Assembly: GCF_039969785.1 (NCBI RefSeq)
Contig: NZ_JBDVNC010000034.1
Location: forward strand, 62,001 to 126,000
Reading direction: 5' to 3'
Length of the DNA stretch: 64,000 nucleotides
Source of the DNA: Shimia sp039969785
GTDB taxonomy: Bacteria > Pseudomonadota > Alphaproteobacteria > Rhodobacterales > Rhodobacteraceae
Below, one piece after another: positions 34,049 to 42,710 of this stretch. The position numbers were made by a program, and so were the translations under genes. The number at the start of each line of letters is the position of its first letter. Position 1 is the first letter of the stretch. The notes under the pieces are model-generated. The model did not search any database. It was given only the letters and a program-made list of their open reading frames with translations, and had not been told where the DNA came from.

Positions 34049-35035
34049 ATGACCCAAACCCCAGCCAAACACGCCCCATCGCAGGAACTGCCCGCCAAAA
34101 GCATCGATGTGGTGATCATGTGGGTAGATGATCAGTTCGACGGATATCAGGACCTATTGGGCCAGTACGCCGAAGACGCGCATGACACCAATCCCAACCG
34201 AACCCGCGATAATCTGGAACTGCTGCGCTATTGCCTGCGTTCGCTGGATCAGAACATGCCCGAAATGCGGCATCTCTATCTGTTCACGCAACGTCCTCAA
34301 TGCCCGGACTGGCTGAATGCGCAACATCCCGATCTACGGATTGTGCATCACGATCAGGTTGCCGATCCGGCGATTTTGCCCACGTTCAATTCGTTTTCGA
34401 TCTTATCACATGTGCATATGCTGCCAGACCTTAGCGACCAGTATGTCTTTTTCGAAGACGACATGATGCTGGCCAAACCGGGTCTGATGCAGGCGCTGAC
34501 GCGGGACGGTCGCCCATTATCGTTGTTCAAATCCAAGACCACCAAAAACGCCGACGCGCTTGACCCGGTCCAGGACGGACCGTGGAACCATGCCCTGGCC
34601 AATTCGAACCGCATTCTGAACGAAACTTACGGTGATGCGCCGCGCCAATATGCGATCCACGGCCCGCGTCTGTTTGATAGAAATCGCATGTCAGGTTTGG
34701 AAGATCGATTTGCCGACGCATTTACCAGCACCAGACGCACCCGGTTTCGCGATGGCTCAAATATTCCACTCGAATATTTCTATCCGCACGCCATGGTCGA
34801 GGAAGGCAATTCGCTCAAATGCACACAAGCCGAGGCGGATCAGGTCGAGGGGTATGTCTCTTTGGAAAACCTGTTGCCCTGGACGTGGTTTCAGCTGTGG
34901 CGCATGAAACGCCGCGGCCCGTACTGTTATACTCTGAATGACAGCTTCAATGACCAGCCCAACCCGCGCGTCGAACGTTTCGTTAAAAACTGGCTGAACC
35001 GTGAATTTCCAACCCCATCGCGGTTTGAGCGCTAG
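34049..35035 (+). CDS. Stealth-family sugar-phosphate transferase
   Basis: A 328-residue protein with the four conserved regions of Stealth hexose-1-phosphate transferases (relatives of GlcNAc-phosphotransferase): CR1 IDVVIMWVDDQ; CR2 from RDNLELLRYCLRSLDQN through FNSFSILSHVH to VFFEDDMML; CR3 around IHGPRLFDRNRM; CR4 around YTLNDSFNDQPN. These enzymes add sugar-1-phosphate to a glycan or lipid headgroup, forming a phosphodiester. The ATG at 34049 follows AAGGATATCCGC. It is alone on the plus strand and overlaps the convergent GT4 gene by 4 bp. Confidence 0.87.
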   Translation: MTQTPAKHAPSQELPAKSIDVVIMWVDDQFDGYQDLLGQYAEDAHDTNPNRTRDNLELLRYCLRSLDQNMPEMRHLYLFTQRPQCPDWLNAQHPDLRIVHHDQVADPAILPTFNSFSILSHVHMLPDLSDQYVFFEDDMMLAKPGLMQALTRDGRPLSLFKSKTTKNADALDPVQDGPWNHALANSNRILNETYGDAPRQYAIHGPRLFDRNRMSGLEDRFADAFTSTRRTRFRDGSNIPLEYFYPHAMVEEGNSLKCTQAEADQVEGYVSLENLLPWTWFQLWRMKRRGPYCYTLNDSFNDQPNPRVERFVKNWLNREFPTPSRFER

Positions 35036-36141
35036 GTCAACGCCGAATGGTAAATTGCTTCGTACGCCGGGCCAACAGTGCGAATGTCAAATCTTTGAGC
35101 CTGACTTAGCGCCCAGGTCCGCATGCGGTCCAGTTTGGCCGGGTGTTCTGCCAACTCAATAATCTTGTCGGCCAGCGCCTCGGGCTGTCCCGGAGGCACC
35201 AACAGATCTTGACCCGCGCCGCTCAGAACTGTTGCATATCCCGAATTGGCTGCAGCCACCGGCACCGTACCAGCGGCCATGGCCTCGGCCAGAACAAGTC
35301 CAAAACTCTCTCCATGTAGCGCAGGCGCGATAAACAAATCGGCGGATGCCACCAGCGTGCGGGCCTCTTCATTGTCTGGGGACGAGCGAAACGTTATGCC
35401 GCCAGTGCCAGACTTGGCTGCTTGGTCGCGCAACGCACCTTCTTCTGATCCGTCGCCCGCGATGATCAACTGAGCCTCGGGGATTGCCTTGTGCGCTTTT
35501 GCCCACGCGTCCAACAACACGGACACGCCCTTGCGTTGTTCCAGACGCCCCATATAGACAACTTTCAGCACGTCCGAAGACTGCGAGGTCAATCCGGCTT
35601 TGCGCCACAGCGACAAATCCACGGCAGGTGGCAAAATCCGGGGCAATGGGCTTGCGCGCTGCGCTGCCCATTGATCGCGCACCCCCTGAGACGGGACCAC
35701 GACCGAAGTTAGCCGCTTATTAAAATAGGTGGCGCTGCGTCTCAGCAGCATCGCAACCGGGTCAAAGCCCGAATTCTCTGGCAATGTGGCGTGAAACGTA
35801 GCCACCGAGGGGAGTTGCAACGCCCGCCACATTTGCCAGACCATCATGGGCGTCCACGGGGTGTGCAGATGCACAACCTCGGCACCCCAGTCACGCAGTT
35901 CTTCGACACAGGCCTTAACTTCGGGTCGTCGCGCACGGGTGAGCTCAAATTGTGTTCCGTGCACCGTAAGCGGGCGGCATCCGCCCAACGTCATCAATCC
36001 AGGTATGTCGGTATTGCCCGGCGGCGCCACAATCCGTACCTCATGTCCTTGTGCACACAGCCAAGCGCTCAGATCACGAATATTGCTTTGCACGCCGCCG
36101 GGGCGGCCCATTGAATACGGGGTGATATGAACAATCTTCAT
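35032..36141 (-). CDS. PimA-like glycosyltransferase family 4
   Basis: A 369-residue GT-B enzyme. The N-terminus ITPYSMGRPGGVQSNIRDL is very like mycobacterial phosphatidylinositol mannosyltransferase PimA (PYSxxxPGGVQSH). The donor half has VVYMGRLEQRKGVSVLLDA and HGESFGLVLAEAMAAGTVPVAA (E-x7-E). The gene is coupled to the second CDP-alcohol phosphotransferase (4-bp overlap). Transfer of mannose or another hexose to an inositol lipid is a reasonable inference. Confidence 0.86.
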   Translation of the reverse strand: MKIVHITPYSMGRPGGVQSNIRDLSAWLCAQGHEVRIVAPPGNTDIPGLMTLGGCRPLTVHGTQFELTRARRPEVKACVEELRDWGAEVVHLHTPWTPMMVWQMWRALQLPSVATFHATLPENSGFDPVAMLLRRSATYFNKRLTSVVVPSQGVRDQWAAQRASPLPRILPPAVDLSLWRKAGLTSQSSDVLKVVYMGRLEQRKGVSVLLDAWAKAHKAIPEAQLIIAGDGSEEGALRDQAAKSGTGGITFRSSPDNEEARTLVASADLFIAPALHGESFGLVLAEAMAAGTVPVAAANSGYATVLSGAGQDLLVPPGQPEALADKIIELAEHPAKLDRMRTWALSQAQRFDIRTVGPAYEAIYHSALT

Positions 36142-36797
36142 TCAATAACTCGGGTCAATGCATCAAAAACGTCGCCGATGCTGTAAATCAGAACCGCAAT
36201 GACCGCCAGATGCATATAAGGCCCCGACAGGAACAGAAACGGGATCAATCCGCTTAGACCGTTCAGAAACCACATGGCCCATCCGGGCGTGCTTTGCGAC
36301 GTTGGTACATTTTTCGGCGCGCGATCATTGCACACCCGCGCAAAAAGCCGCAGCCATCCCGCCATGAATCCCAGCATGGTCCAGAATACACCGCTGTCCG
36401 CGGCACGATCAGCGAGAAGGCCCATCGCCGCGTACAGTACGCCCCACTGAAACATATCGACCAGAAAATCATACCGCCCGCCGGCCTCTGAACCCATGCC
36501 CGAAACCCGCGCCATTGATCCGTCCGCGCAATCCAGCGCCTGAAACAAAAGCGCCAGCACACATGTCGCAACACCTGCTATCGCCAGCGGAAGCAACCCG
36601 GCGGAAAAGGGTATAAGTAACACCACCAGCAATGCCAAAAACGTCACATTTGTCGGCGTCGCCGGGGTTTTCAGAAACGCCCAGGCCAGCACATTCCCCG
36701 GCAAGCGATACAACAGGAAAACCGACCAATTGCTGGTCTTTTCTTCCTCTGCTGTCGCGCGATTGGCGTCAATCAGCTGATGTAGCGAATAACTCAT
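36138..36797 (-). CDS. CDP-alcohol phosphotransferase (second of two)
   Basis: A 219-residue membrane protein with the full motif Asp89-x2-Asp92-Gly93-x2-Ala96-Arg97-x8-Gly106-x3-Asp110-x3-Asp114. About five spans are seen. The frame is open far upstream, but the ATG at 36797 with AGGA 11 bases before gives the usual family length. It is divergent from the nucleotidyltransferase (87-bp gap) and coupled to the PimA-like gene, which suggests it makes the phosphoinositol-type acceptor that the glycosyltransferase uses. Confidence 0.88.
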   Translation of the reverse strand: MSYSLHQLIDANRATAEEEKTSNWSVFLLYRLPGNVLAWAFLKTPATPTNVTFLALLVVLLIPFSAGLLPLAIAGVATCVLALLFQALDCADGSMARVSGMGSEAGGRYDFLVDMFQWGVLYAAMGLLADRAADSGVFWTMLGFMAGWLRLFARVCNDRAPKNVPTSQSTPGWAMWFLNGLSGLIPFLFLSGPYMHLAVIAVLIYSIGDVFDALTRVIE

Positions 36798-36884
36798 AAA
36801 TTCAGTGTCCTGTTGCTTCTTGCAGATGGTCCCGACCTCACATAGGGTCCGGCCCGTTCTTAGTCGGTTTTGAAAGCGGAAAAC

Positions 36885-37658
36885 ATGGTTGATTTGAGCG
36901 CGCTTATCCTTGCTGCCGGGCGTGGAGTTCGTATGGGGCCGCGCGGGCGTCTCACACCTAAGGGGTTGTTGGAAATCAACGGTATACCGCTGGTGGCACG
37001 GTCTGTCGACTTGTTGCGGTCTCGTGGCATTGAACGCATTCGGATTGTGACCGGTCATTTAAGCGATCAATACGAGACATTGTTTGCGGGACGGGATGAC
37101 ATCGAACTGATCCATAATCCGGCTTACGATCAGACGGGCAGCCTACAATCTTTGATGACCGGGCTTAATGGTCTGAGCGGGCATATTGTCCTGCTGGAAT
37201 CTGACGTCATCTATGAGGCCCGCGCGCTTTCTCCTGTGGCGTCGAACCAGACGCGCATGATTGTATCCGGTCAAACCAATGCCACCGACGAGGTCTATGT
37301 CTGGTCGCGTACCGGCGCCACCGGAACACCGTCATTTGATACCATGTCCAAAGACATCAATGCCCAGCCACACGCGCATTATGGTGAACTGATGGGCATC
37401 ACGTGTTTCTCTGCGCCTCAGGTCGAACGCCTGCGTGCCGCAGCGACATCGGTTTTGGCTGAAAATCCCAAGTCAGATTATGAAGCGGCCGTTATCGAGC
37501 TTGCACGCGACACGGATATCGAAGCGGTTTTGCTAGAGGATCTGGCGTGGACCGAAATTGATGACGAAGCGATGTTTGCACGGGCTGTTGATACCGTCTG
37601 GCCGCAAATTCAGGAACGTGATGCGCGCATACAGACCCGTTCAGCGGTTGCGTCTTAA
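36885..37658 (+). CDS. Sugar/polyol-phosphate nucleotidyltransferase (cytidylyltransferase-like)
   Basis: A 257-residue nucleotidyltransferase. LILAAGRGVRMGPRGRLTPK (residues 6-25) is the nucleotide-binding signature with the catalytic Arg and Lys; NPAYDQTGSLQSLMTG near 86 and LLESDVIYE near 108 (metal Asp) resemble LicC-type phosphocholine and inositol-1-phosphate cytidylyltransferases. It may activate inositol phosphate as CDP-inositol for the adjacent CDP-alcohol phosphotransferase. Start at ATG 36885 (MVDLSALIL). It overlaps the convergent LptG-like gene by 18 bp. Confidence 0.8.
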   Translation: MVDLSALILAAGRGVRMGPRGRLTPKGLLEINGIPLVARSVDLLRSRGIERIRIVTGHLSDQYETLFAGRDDIELIHNPAYDQTGSLQSLMTGLNGLSGHIVLLESDVIYEARALSPVASNQTRMIVSGQTNATDEVYVWSRTGATGTPSFDTMSKDINAQPHAHYGELMGITCFSAPQVERLRAAATSVLAENPKSDYEAAVIELARDTDIEAVLLEDLAWTEIDDEAMFARAVDTVWPQIQERDARIQTRSAVAS

Positions 37659-38762
37659 GTATCCGGCCTGCTGTAACTGCAAAACAACCGACAACAAAAC
37701 TGCCAGACTGATCGGGATGAGGGCTGCCCAATAAGGCGGCAGGCGTCCGTGAATCCCGAGCGCCCAGAACACTTTGAACGAGACGAGTGTCACGTAACCA
37801 ATTGTGACCAAGGGCAAAAGGCGGAACGGCGCCAACCGGCGGCCACGTCGCCCCGCCAGCGCCAGGCTGGCGCCCAAAAGCGCAAATACGCCCGGTAGAA
37901 AAAAGGCCAGCTTGCGAAACGCCAACGCCGTGCGCGCATCGCTGGCCGCCTGCGTCCCGGTTAACCGAGCCACCTGTTTCAGGGCAGAGTTTGGCATGAA
38001 ATACCCGTGAACACCAAAATACTGAACACGGTCAATGTTCAATGGGTACCAGATATCCAATGTTTCCATGCGCTGTGTCGCGGTCCCGTTTTCTCCTTGC
38101 CATAGCGTCACGCCCTGTAACCGCCATTGTTCATCTTCTGACAGCGGAGCGGCGCTTTCAGCAAAAATGATCCGGCTCAGCACGGGCTGGTCGATACCTT
38201 CAAAAATGGTCACATCCGTCAAAGATGCATCCGCACCACGTCGCACTTCGGCCCGCATTGCCAGATTTTCATTCACAAACCAGCGATGTGTCAGCTGTGT
38301 ATTGCCAAACCAGCGCCCGTATTGCCCCAGCCCCATTTCCACCTGGCGTTCCACAGTTGGCGGGCGCAACCAATTCTGAAACGAGCCTTGAATAGCCCCT
38401 GTGACGGCCCCAACCATCAACAGGGCACTCAGCATCACAGCCGGAGAGGCTCCGGCAGCCGCAAGAACAACGTCTTCCATACGTTGATGACGCAGCGCCG
38501 TGGTCACTCCTGCACCAATCAACGCCGCCATGCCCAAAAGACGGGTCACAATATCCACTGAGCGAAACGACAGATAAGGCAGCAACACCCGCCAAACCGG
38601 CTGTTCCGTTTCCGCGGCCCTTGCGCGGATATTGTCCAGACTGTCGGTCAGATCGATGGTCAGCGCAATCACCAGCAAGGTGAACATCACAAACGCAATT
38701 GCCTGCAAATAGGCCCAGACCATGCTGCGCACGGCCACACCGGTATAAGCGCGCCAATTCAT
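37641..38762 (-). CDS. lptG: LptG-like permease (YjgP/YjgQ family)
   Basis: A 373-residue permease of the LptF/LptG family with three N-terminal spans, a periplasmic beta-jellyroll-like domain (about 130-280) and three C-terminal spans (LAFFLPGVFALLGASLALA onward). LptF/LptG with LptB2 pull lipopolysaccharide out of the inner membrane. This copy is the last gene of the lipid operon and overlaps the LptF-like gene by 4 bp. Its operon position points to a dedicated export machine rather than the housekeeping LPS pair; a partner ATPase is not encoded here. Confidence 0.85.
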   Translation of the reverse strand: MNWRAYTGVAVRSMVWAYLQAIAFVMFTLLVIALTIDLTDSLDNIRARAAETEQPVWRVLLPYLSFRSVDIVTRLLGMAALIGAGVTTALRHQRMEDVVLAAAGASPAVMLSALLMVGAVTGAIQGSFQNWLRPPTVERQVEMGLGQYGRWFGNTQLTHRWFVNENLAMRAEVRRGADASLTDVTIFEGIDQPVLSRIIFAESAAPLSEDEQWRLQGVTLWQGENGTATQRMETLDIWYPLNIDRVQYFGVHGYFMPNSALKQVARLTGTQAASDARTALAFRKLAFFLPGVFALLGASLALAGRRGRRLAPFRLLPLVTIGYVTLVSFKVFWALGIHGRLPPYWAALIPISLAVLLSVVLQLQQAGYLRRNR

Positions 38763-39877
38763 GACCGCCGCCCCGCCGGGATCATCAAAACCTCGCGTTT
38801 GCGGGCCAGATAGGCCAGCGGTGGACCCAGATAGATGGCCAGTGCCAGAAGGATCAGAGCCAGCGGCGAAAACGATTCGACACTGCCCGCCACAACCGAG
38901 CGGGCCAGAATATCCCCCGCCATCAACACCAGCGCGGCCAATGGCAACGCTATATAGCGCCCGATCCCGGATCCCGCCGCCACGATCGCCGCCAACGCCA
39001 GCAGGGCCGCCATAGGTACCATCAAAGCCCGGGTCGCGATCTTGGCAATGCGCGGTGTCGCATCCGGCGCGTTAATATCCAGCATGCGTTCGGCCTTGCT
39101 GCGGTCACGGCGCGGTGGAGTTGTGACATCCGACATGCCAAACGCAAAATCTCCATCGGCCACGCTGAACCGGCTGACATGCCTCAGCGCTTTTTCGGTC
39201 TTAGGATAGACACCTTCATAAGCCGAAAGTGCCTCCAGTATGATCTTGCGCTGGCCGCCATCATCCGCGTCTGTCACATGCCAGTTGCGCGACTGTATCG
39301 TGCGCCACATAGGTCCGTAATTGGGTTGAAACACAAATAACTGCCCACGCCTTTGCGCTCCGTCCTTTGGTGGGGTGGCAATAAATGTAACGCCCCGAAT
39401 GGTCTGCTGAGTGTTCAATGGTCCGGCATGTTCGATCCGGCTGACGATGTGCTGGGTCTGCAATTCCGCCATCTTGATCCGACTGGCATAGCGCGCCAGT
39501 GGCGAAATGAAACCGGCAGTGGCAAGGCTCACGGCACCGCCGATCAATCCGATGACAAGAACGACGCTGACAATCCGGCTCCACCGGATACCGGACGAGG
39601 CGAGAATGACCAATTCACCCCGATTGCGCGCATCCGTGACCACAAAATAGACCGCAATCAGCATACCAACCGCAAGCGCCAGATCAAAAATCTCGGGCAC
39701 TTTGAACAACAGCAAAATCGCAACATCCGCCGCCACTGCATCCTGTCGCAAGGCTTCTTCCAGAAGGGTGGTAAAGCTTTCAGCCAGAAAAATTGCTTCG
39801 ACCACGGCCAAAATCAACATCAGCCGCGCGACAATCGGGATACCTAGAATGCGTGTGATCGGGCCCAGAACTCTCAT
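38759..39877 (-). CDS. lptF: LptF-like permease (YjgP/YjgQ family)
   Basis: A 372-residue paralogue of the next gene with the same layout: spans near 15-35, 55-75 and 100-120, a periplasmic domain (about 130-270) and three C-terminal spans (LMVPMAALLALAAIVAAGSG onward). Together the two form the heterodimeric permease of an Lpt-type transporter. It follows the CdsA-like gene after 40 bp. Paralogous LptF-type proteins are known to be needed for sphingolipid export in Caulobacter, which supports a lipid-export role here. Confidence 0.85.
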   Translation of the reverse strand: MRVLGPITRILGIPIVARLMLILAVVEAIFLAESFTTLLEEALRQDAVAADVAILLLFKVPEIFDLALAVGMLIAVYFVVTDARNRGELVILASSGIRWSRIVSVVLVIGLIGGAVSLATAGFISPLARYASRIKMAELQTQHIVSRIEHAGPLNTQQTIRGVTFIATPPKDGAQRRGQLFVFQPNYGPMWRTIQSRNWHVTDADDGGQRKIILEALSAYEGVYPKTEKALRHVSRFSVADGDFAFGMSDVTTPPRRDRSKAERMLDINAPDATPRIAKIATRALMVPMAALLALAAIVAAGSGIGRYIALPLAALVLMAGDILARSVVAGSVESFSPLALILLALAIYLGPPLAYLARKREVLMIPAGRRS

Positions 39878-39917
39878 CGGCCACCAGAGACATGTGCGAA
39901 GTCTTCGGACGGCTGCG

Positions 39918-40799
39918 TCATAGCAAAACCAACACGAAATACAAGGCGACCAACCCGGCGCTGGCGGCGATCCAGCTGTCCAGAGAATCCAACAGCCCGC
40001 CCTGACGCTTCATCACCACCGGGTAATCCTTGACCCCGGCATTGCGTTTAAGGCGCGATGCCGCCAGATCACCGGCCACGGCCAACATTGCGACCATCAA
40101 TGCGACCCCAACCATCGCCCCCACGTTCAACCCCAACAGACCAGCCGAAATTGCAGTCAGAACGCACAGACTTATGGCCCCGCCCATCAGCCCCTCAACG
40201 GTTTTGCGTGGCGACAAGATCGGAAAGGCAGGGCGCTTGCCGAACAGCTTGCCGAACAAAAGTGCAAAGCTGTCAAAAATCTCGACCAGCACATACGTGC
40301 CCGCCACCGCGACGCGCATTTCGGGTGCGACGCCACCATGCGCCATCAACGCCATTGGAATGACCGGAAACACCAGCAGTTCCAACAAGGCATGGGCGGT
40401 CCGGCCCTTTTGCATCTTCACTACGCGGACCAGCAACAGGGGCCACACCCCAGCCAGCGCCACTGCAATCAGCGTTTCGCTCATCACGGCCAAACTCAGA
40501 CCAAGACAAAGAATGGCCATGCCCCATGCCGCCTGCGCTGTGCCAAACCGCACGTGTCCGGCTTCAAATCCGACGCGCAAGGCCACGACAACCATCAAGG
40601 CCACAATCCCAACGGTGCCCGACAAAGTCGCGCAAATCAGAACGGCTGCGATCAGCGTTGCGCTGAAGAAAGTTTTCACAAGATCGCGCGCCGTGTCGCG
40701 GGTAGTCGGGATGACAACCAACAAACCCAACACGCCATATCCGATCGCCAAAAGCACGGCGCCGGTCAGGGCCAGTTGATGAATGTTCAGCCCGATCAT
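39918..40799 (-). CDS. CdsA-like phosphatidate cytidylyltransferase with altered signature
   Basis: A 293-residue membrane protein with about eight spans. Two CdsA motifs are clear: LFGKLFGKRPAFPILSPRKT (residues about 185-205) and SRLKRNAGVKD with the following GGLLDSLD. In classical CdsA the end reads H-G-G-x-x-D-R-x-D; here it is Q-G-G-L-L-D-S-L-D, so the His and Arg are changed. It may use a different lipid phosphate or make CDP-lipid for the inositol transferases. ATG at 40799 overlaps the reductase stop (ATGA). Confidence 0.8.
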   Translation of the reverse strand: MIGLNIHQLALTGAVLLAIGYGVLGLLVVIPTTRDTARDLVKTFFSATLIAAVLICATLSGTVGIVALMVVVALRVGFEAGHVRFGTAQAAWGMAILCLGLSLAVMSETLIAVALAGVWPLLLVRVVKMQKGRTAHALLELLVFPVIPMALMAHGGVAPEMRVAVAGTYVLVEIFDSFALLFGKLFGKRPAFPILSPRKTVEGLMGGAISLCVLTAISAGLLGLNVGAMVGVALMVAMLAVAGDLAASRLKRNAGVKDYPVVMKRQGGLLDSLDSWIAASAGLVALYFVLVLL

Positions 40800-41590
40800 G
40801 GGCCATATTTGCGGACAATCCGCCGTTGGTGCCACCGCAACAGCGGTGCAATCAGGCTGGTAAACCGGTTCAGCCCCGCCATCTGAAACCCGGGGGCCAC
40901 GACCAGCTTGCCGCGCTGCATGCCATCAACCAGCTTGCGGGCGACATCTTCCGCCTGCCACAGTCCACCGCCTTGGGAAATCTTAGCGGTGGCGCGCGGT
41001 TTGCTTGCCATTTCTGCCTCAAGCTGGGGCGTGTCCGTATCTGGGGGGTAACAGACCGTCACGCTGATCCCGTCCGTTTCCAATTCGATGTGCAGTACCT
41101 CTGCCAGCCCGCGCAACGCGAATTTCGACGGCGCATAGGCGCCATAGCCGTAAATGCCAAAAAACGCCGTGCCCGAAGAAATCAATCCGATCTGTCCACC
41201 GCCTGCTTCGGCCATCGCGCGGTGCAGCGCGCTGACAAAATAAAGCGCTCCGAAATAATTCACCTGCATGTGGCGTTCGTGCAGGTCCAGCGGTTGTTCA
41301 GTGAACAAGCCCGGTTGCGCGATCCCGGCGCTGGCGATCGCTACTTTGGGCGCGCCCATGACGGCAATCGCCTCTGTCACTGCGCTGAAAACGGCCTTGC
41401 GGTCGCTGACATCGACGGCGAATTCGCGCACTTGCACGGTTGGTGCCTGTTCCAGAATGGCCGTCCGCGCGGCGGACAGCTTGCCGGGGTCCCGTGCGAA
41501 CATCGCGATATCGTGGCCTTTTTTCGCCAACAGCACAGCAGCGGCAAATCCGATGCCGCTGGAGCCGCCGGTGACAAAGGCCGGGCCCAT
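40796..41590 (-). CDS. Short-chain dehydrogenase, 3-ketodihydrosphingosine reductase-like
   Basis: A 264-residue NAD(P)H-dependent SDR. TGGSSGIG (residues 7-14) binds the cofactor; Ser139, Tyr152 and Lys156 form the catalytic set in YAPSK. The stretch KFALRGLAEVLHIEL followed by YPPDTDTPQLE (181-191) is the hallmark of eukaryotic KDSR/TSC10, with the same PPDTDTP loop. C-terminal residues include a possible amphipathic helix but no clear span. It would reduce the 3-keto base made by the synthase in this operon. The start overlaps the inositol-phosphate synthase stop by one base (TGATG). Confidence 0.85.
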   Translation of the reverse strand: MGPAFVTGGSSGIGFAAAVLLAKKGHDIAMFARDPGKLSAARTAILEQAPTVQVREFAVDVSDRKAVFSAVTEAIAVMGAPKVAIASAGIAQPGLFTEQPLDLHERHMQVNYFGALYFVSALHRAMAEAGGGQIGLISSGTAFFGIYGYGAYAPSKFALRGLAEVLHIELETDGISVTVCYPPDTDTPQLEAEMASKPRATAKISQGGGLWQAEDVARKLVDGMQRGKLVVAPGFQMAGLNRFTSLIAPLLRWHQRRIVRKYGP

Positions 41591-42708
41591 CAGGCGCTTG
41601 CCTCGCCCCCTTTGACGAAATTCAAAATCACGTCATGGGCATCAGTGTCTTCGATTTGCTTGGGCGGGTGTTTGAACAGAAAGGCGCTCGCATCCTGAAT
41701 CGGGCCGGCCAGTTTGCGATCCAGCGCGATCCGCGCCAAACGAATGGCGACAATGGCTTCGGCTGCGGCGTTGGGGCTGTCCTCGACATCCAGACGCACT
41801 TCGATATTGGTACGCGCGCCGCCAAACAGACGCCCCTCAAGACGTACATAAGCGACCTTACGGTCATTCAGCCAAGGCACGTAATCTGACGGACCAATGC
41901 GAATATCGGTGTCCTTCAGACGCTCTTCCAGAACCGCCTGTACCGCTTCGGTTTTGCTTTCCCGTTTGTTGGCCAGCCGGTCCTGTTCGGTCATATTCAG
42001 AAAGTCGGTATTGCCACCCACGTTCAGCTGATAGGTGCGGTCAATCTCGACACCGCGCATTTCGGCCAGATTGGCCAGGGTCCGGTGCACGATGGTCGCG
42101 CCGAACTGTGCCTTGAAATCGTCGCCCAGAATGGGCACGCCAGCGTCTTCGAATTTCTTGGCCCACACAGGGTGCGACGCGATGAATACCGGAATGCCAT
42201 TCACCACGGCCACGCCAGCCTCAAGCGCACATTCCACATAGAATTCCACGGCTTTTTGCGACCCAACCGGCAAAAAGATGATCATCACTTCGGCTTCAAG
42301 CGCGCGCAGCTTTGCCACGATGTCCTGCTTGCTCAGCGCAGGTTCCTGCGAAAGCCGGAAACTGCGGTCTTCGGGGTTCTGCAACATGTGCCATGCAACC
42401 CCATCCAGATCAGGGCCGCGATGGATCATTGCGGTCTGTCCATCCAGATCGGTGTAGAACCGTTCGGTGCAGTTGGGTTCAGCAAATGCCGCTTCGCCCA
42501 GCGGCTTGCCGACTTTGCGGTAATCCACGTCAAACCCGGCGACCAGCTCAATATCCTCGGGCTTATATCCAGCCAGATCGGGAAAGCTCACCCCAACGGC
42601 GTCTTCGCCCTTGTCCCGGCAATAGGCAACGCCTTGAATTAGAGAACTGGCACAGTTGCCAACACCGACAATCACAGTGCGAATACGGTTGGGTGTTTGA
42701 GAGGTCAT
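41590..42708 (-). CDS. ino1: Myo-inositol-1-phosphate synthase
   Basis: A 372-residue NAD-dependent enzyme that converts glucose 6-phosphate to inositol 1(3)-phosphate. Family motifs are GVGNCASSLIQG, LPVGSQ, GDDFKAQFGATI, LNVGGNTDFLNM, SKTEAV and the lysine-containing IGPSDYVPWLNDRK. The length and sequence resemble the actinobacterial Ino1 rather than the longer eukaryotic form. Inositol-phosphate synthase is uncommon in Rhodobacteraceae; its place inside this operon makes inositol the predicted headgroup. Confidence 0.94.
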   Translation of the reverse strand: MTSQTPNRIRTVIVGVGNCASSLIQGVAYCRDKGEDAVGVSFPDLAGYKPEDIELVAGFDVDYRKVGKPLGEAAFAEPNCTERFYTDLDGQTAMIHRGPDLDGVAWHMLQNPEDRSFRLSQEPALSKQDIVAKLRALEAEVMIIFLPVGSQKAVEFYVECALEAGVAVVNGIPVFIASHPVWAKKFEDAGVPILGDDFKAQFGATIVHRTLANLAEMRGVEIDRTYQLNVGGNTDFLNMTEQDRLANKRESKTEAVQAVLEERLKDTDIRIGPSDYVPWLNDRKVAYVRLEGRLFGGARTNIEVRLDVEDSPNAAAEAIVAIRLARIALDRKLAGPIQDASAFLFKHPPKQIEDTDAHDVILNFVKGGEASA

Positions 42709-42710
42709 TC

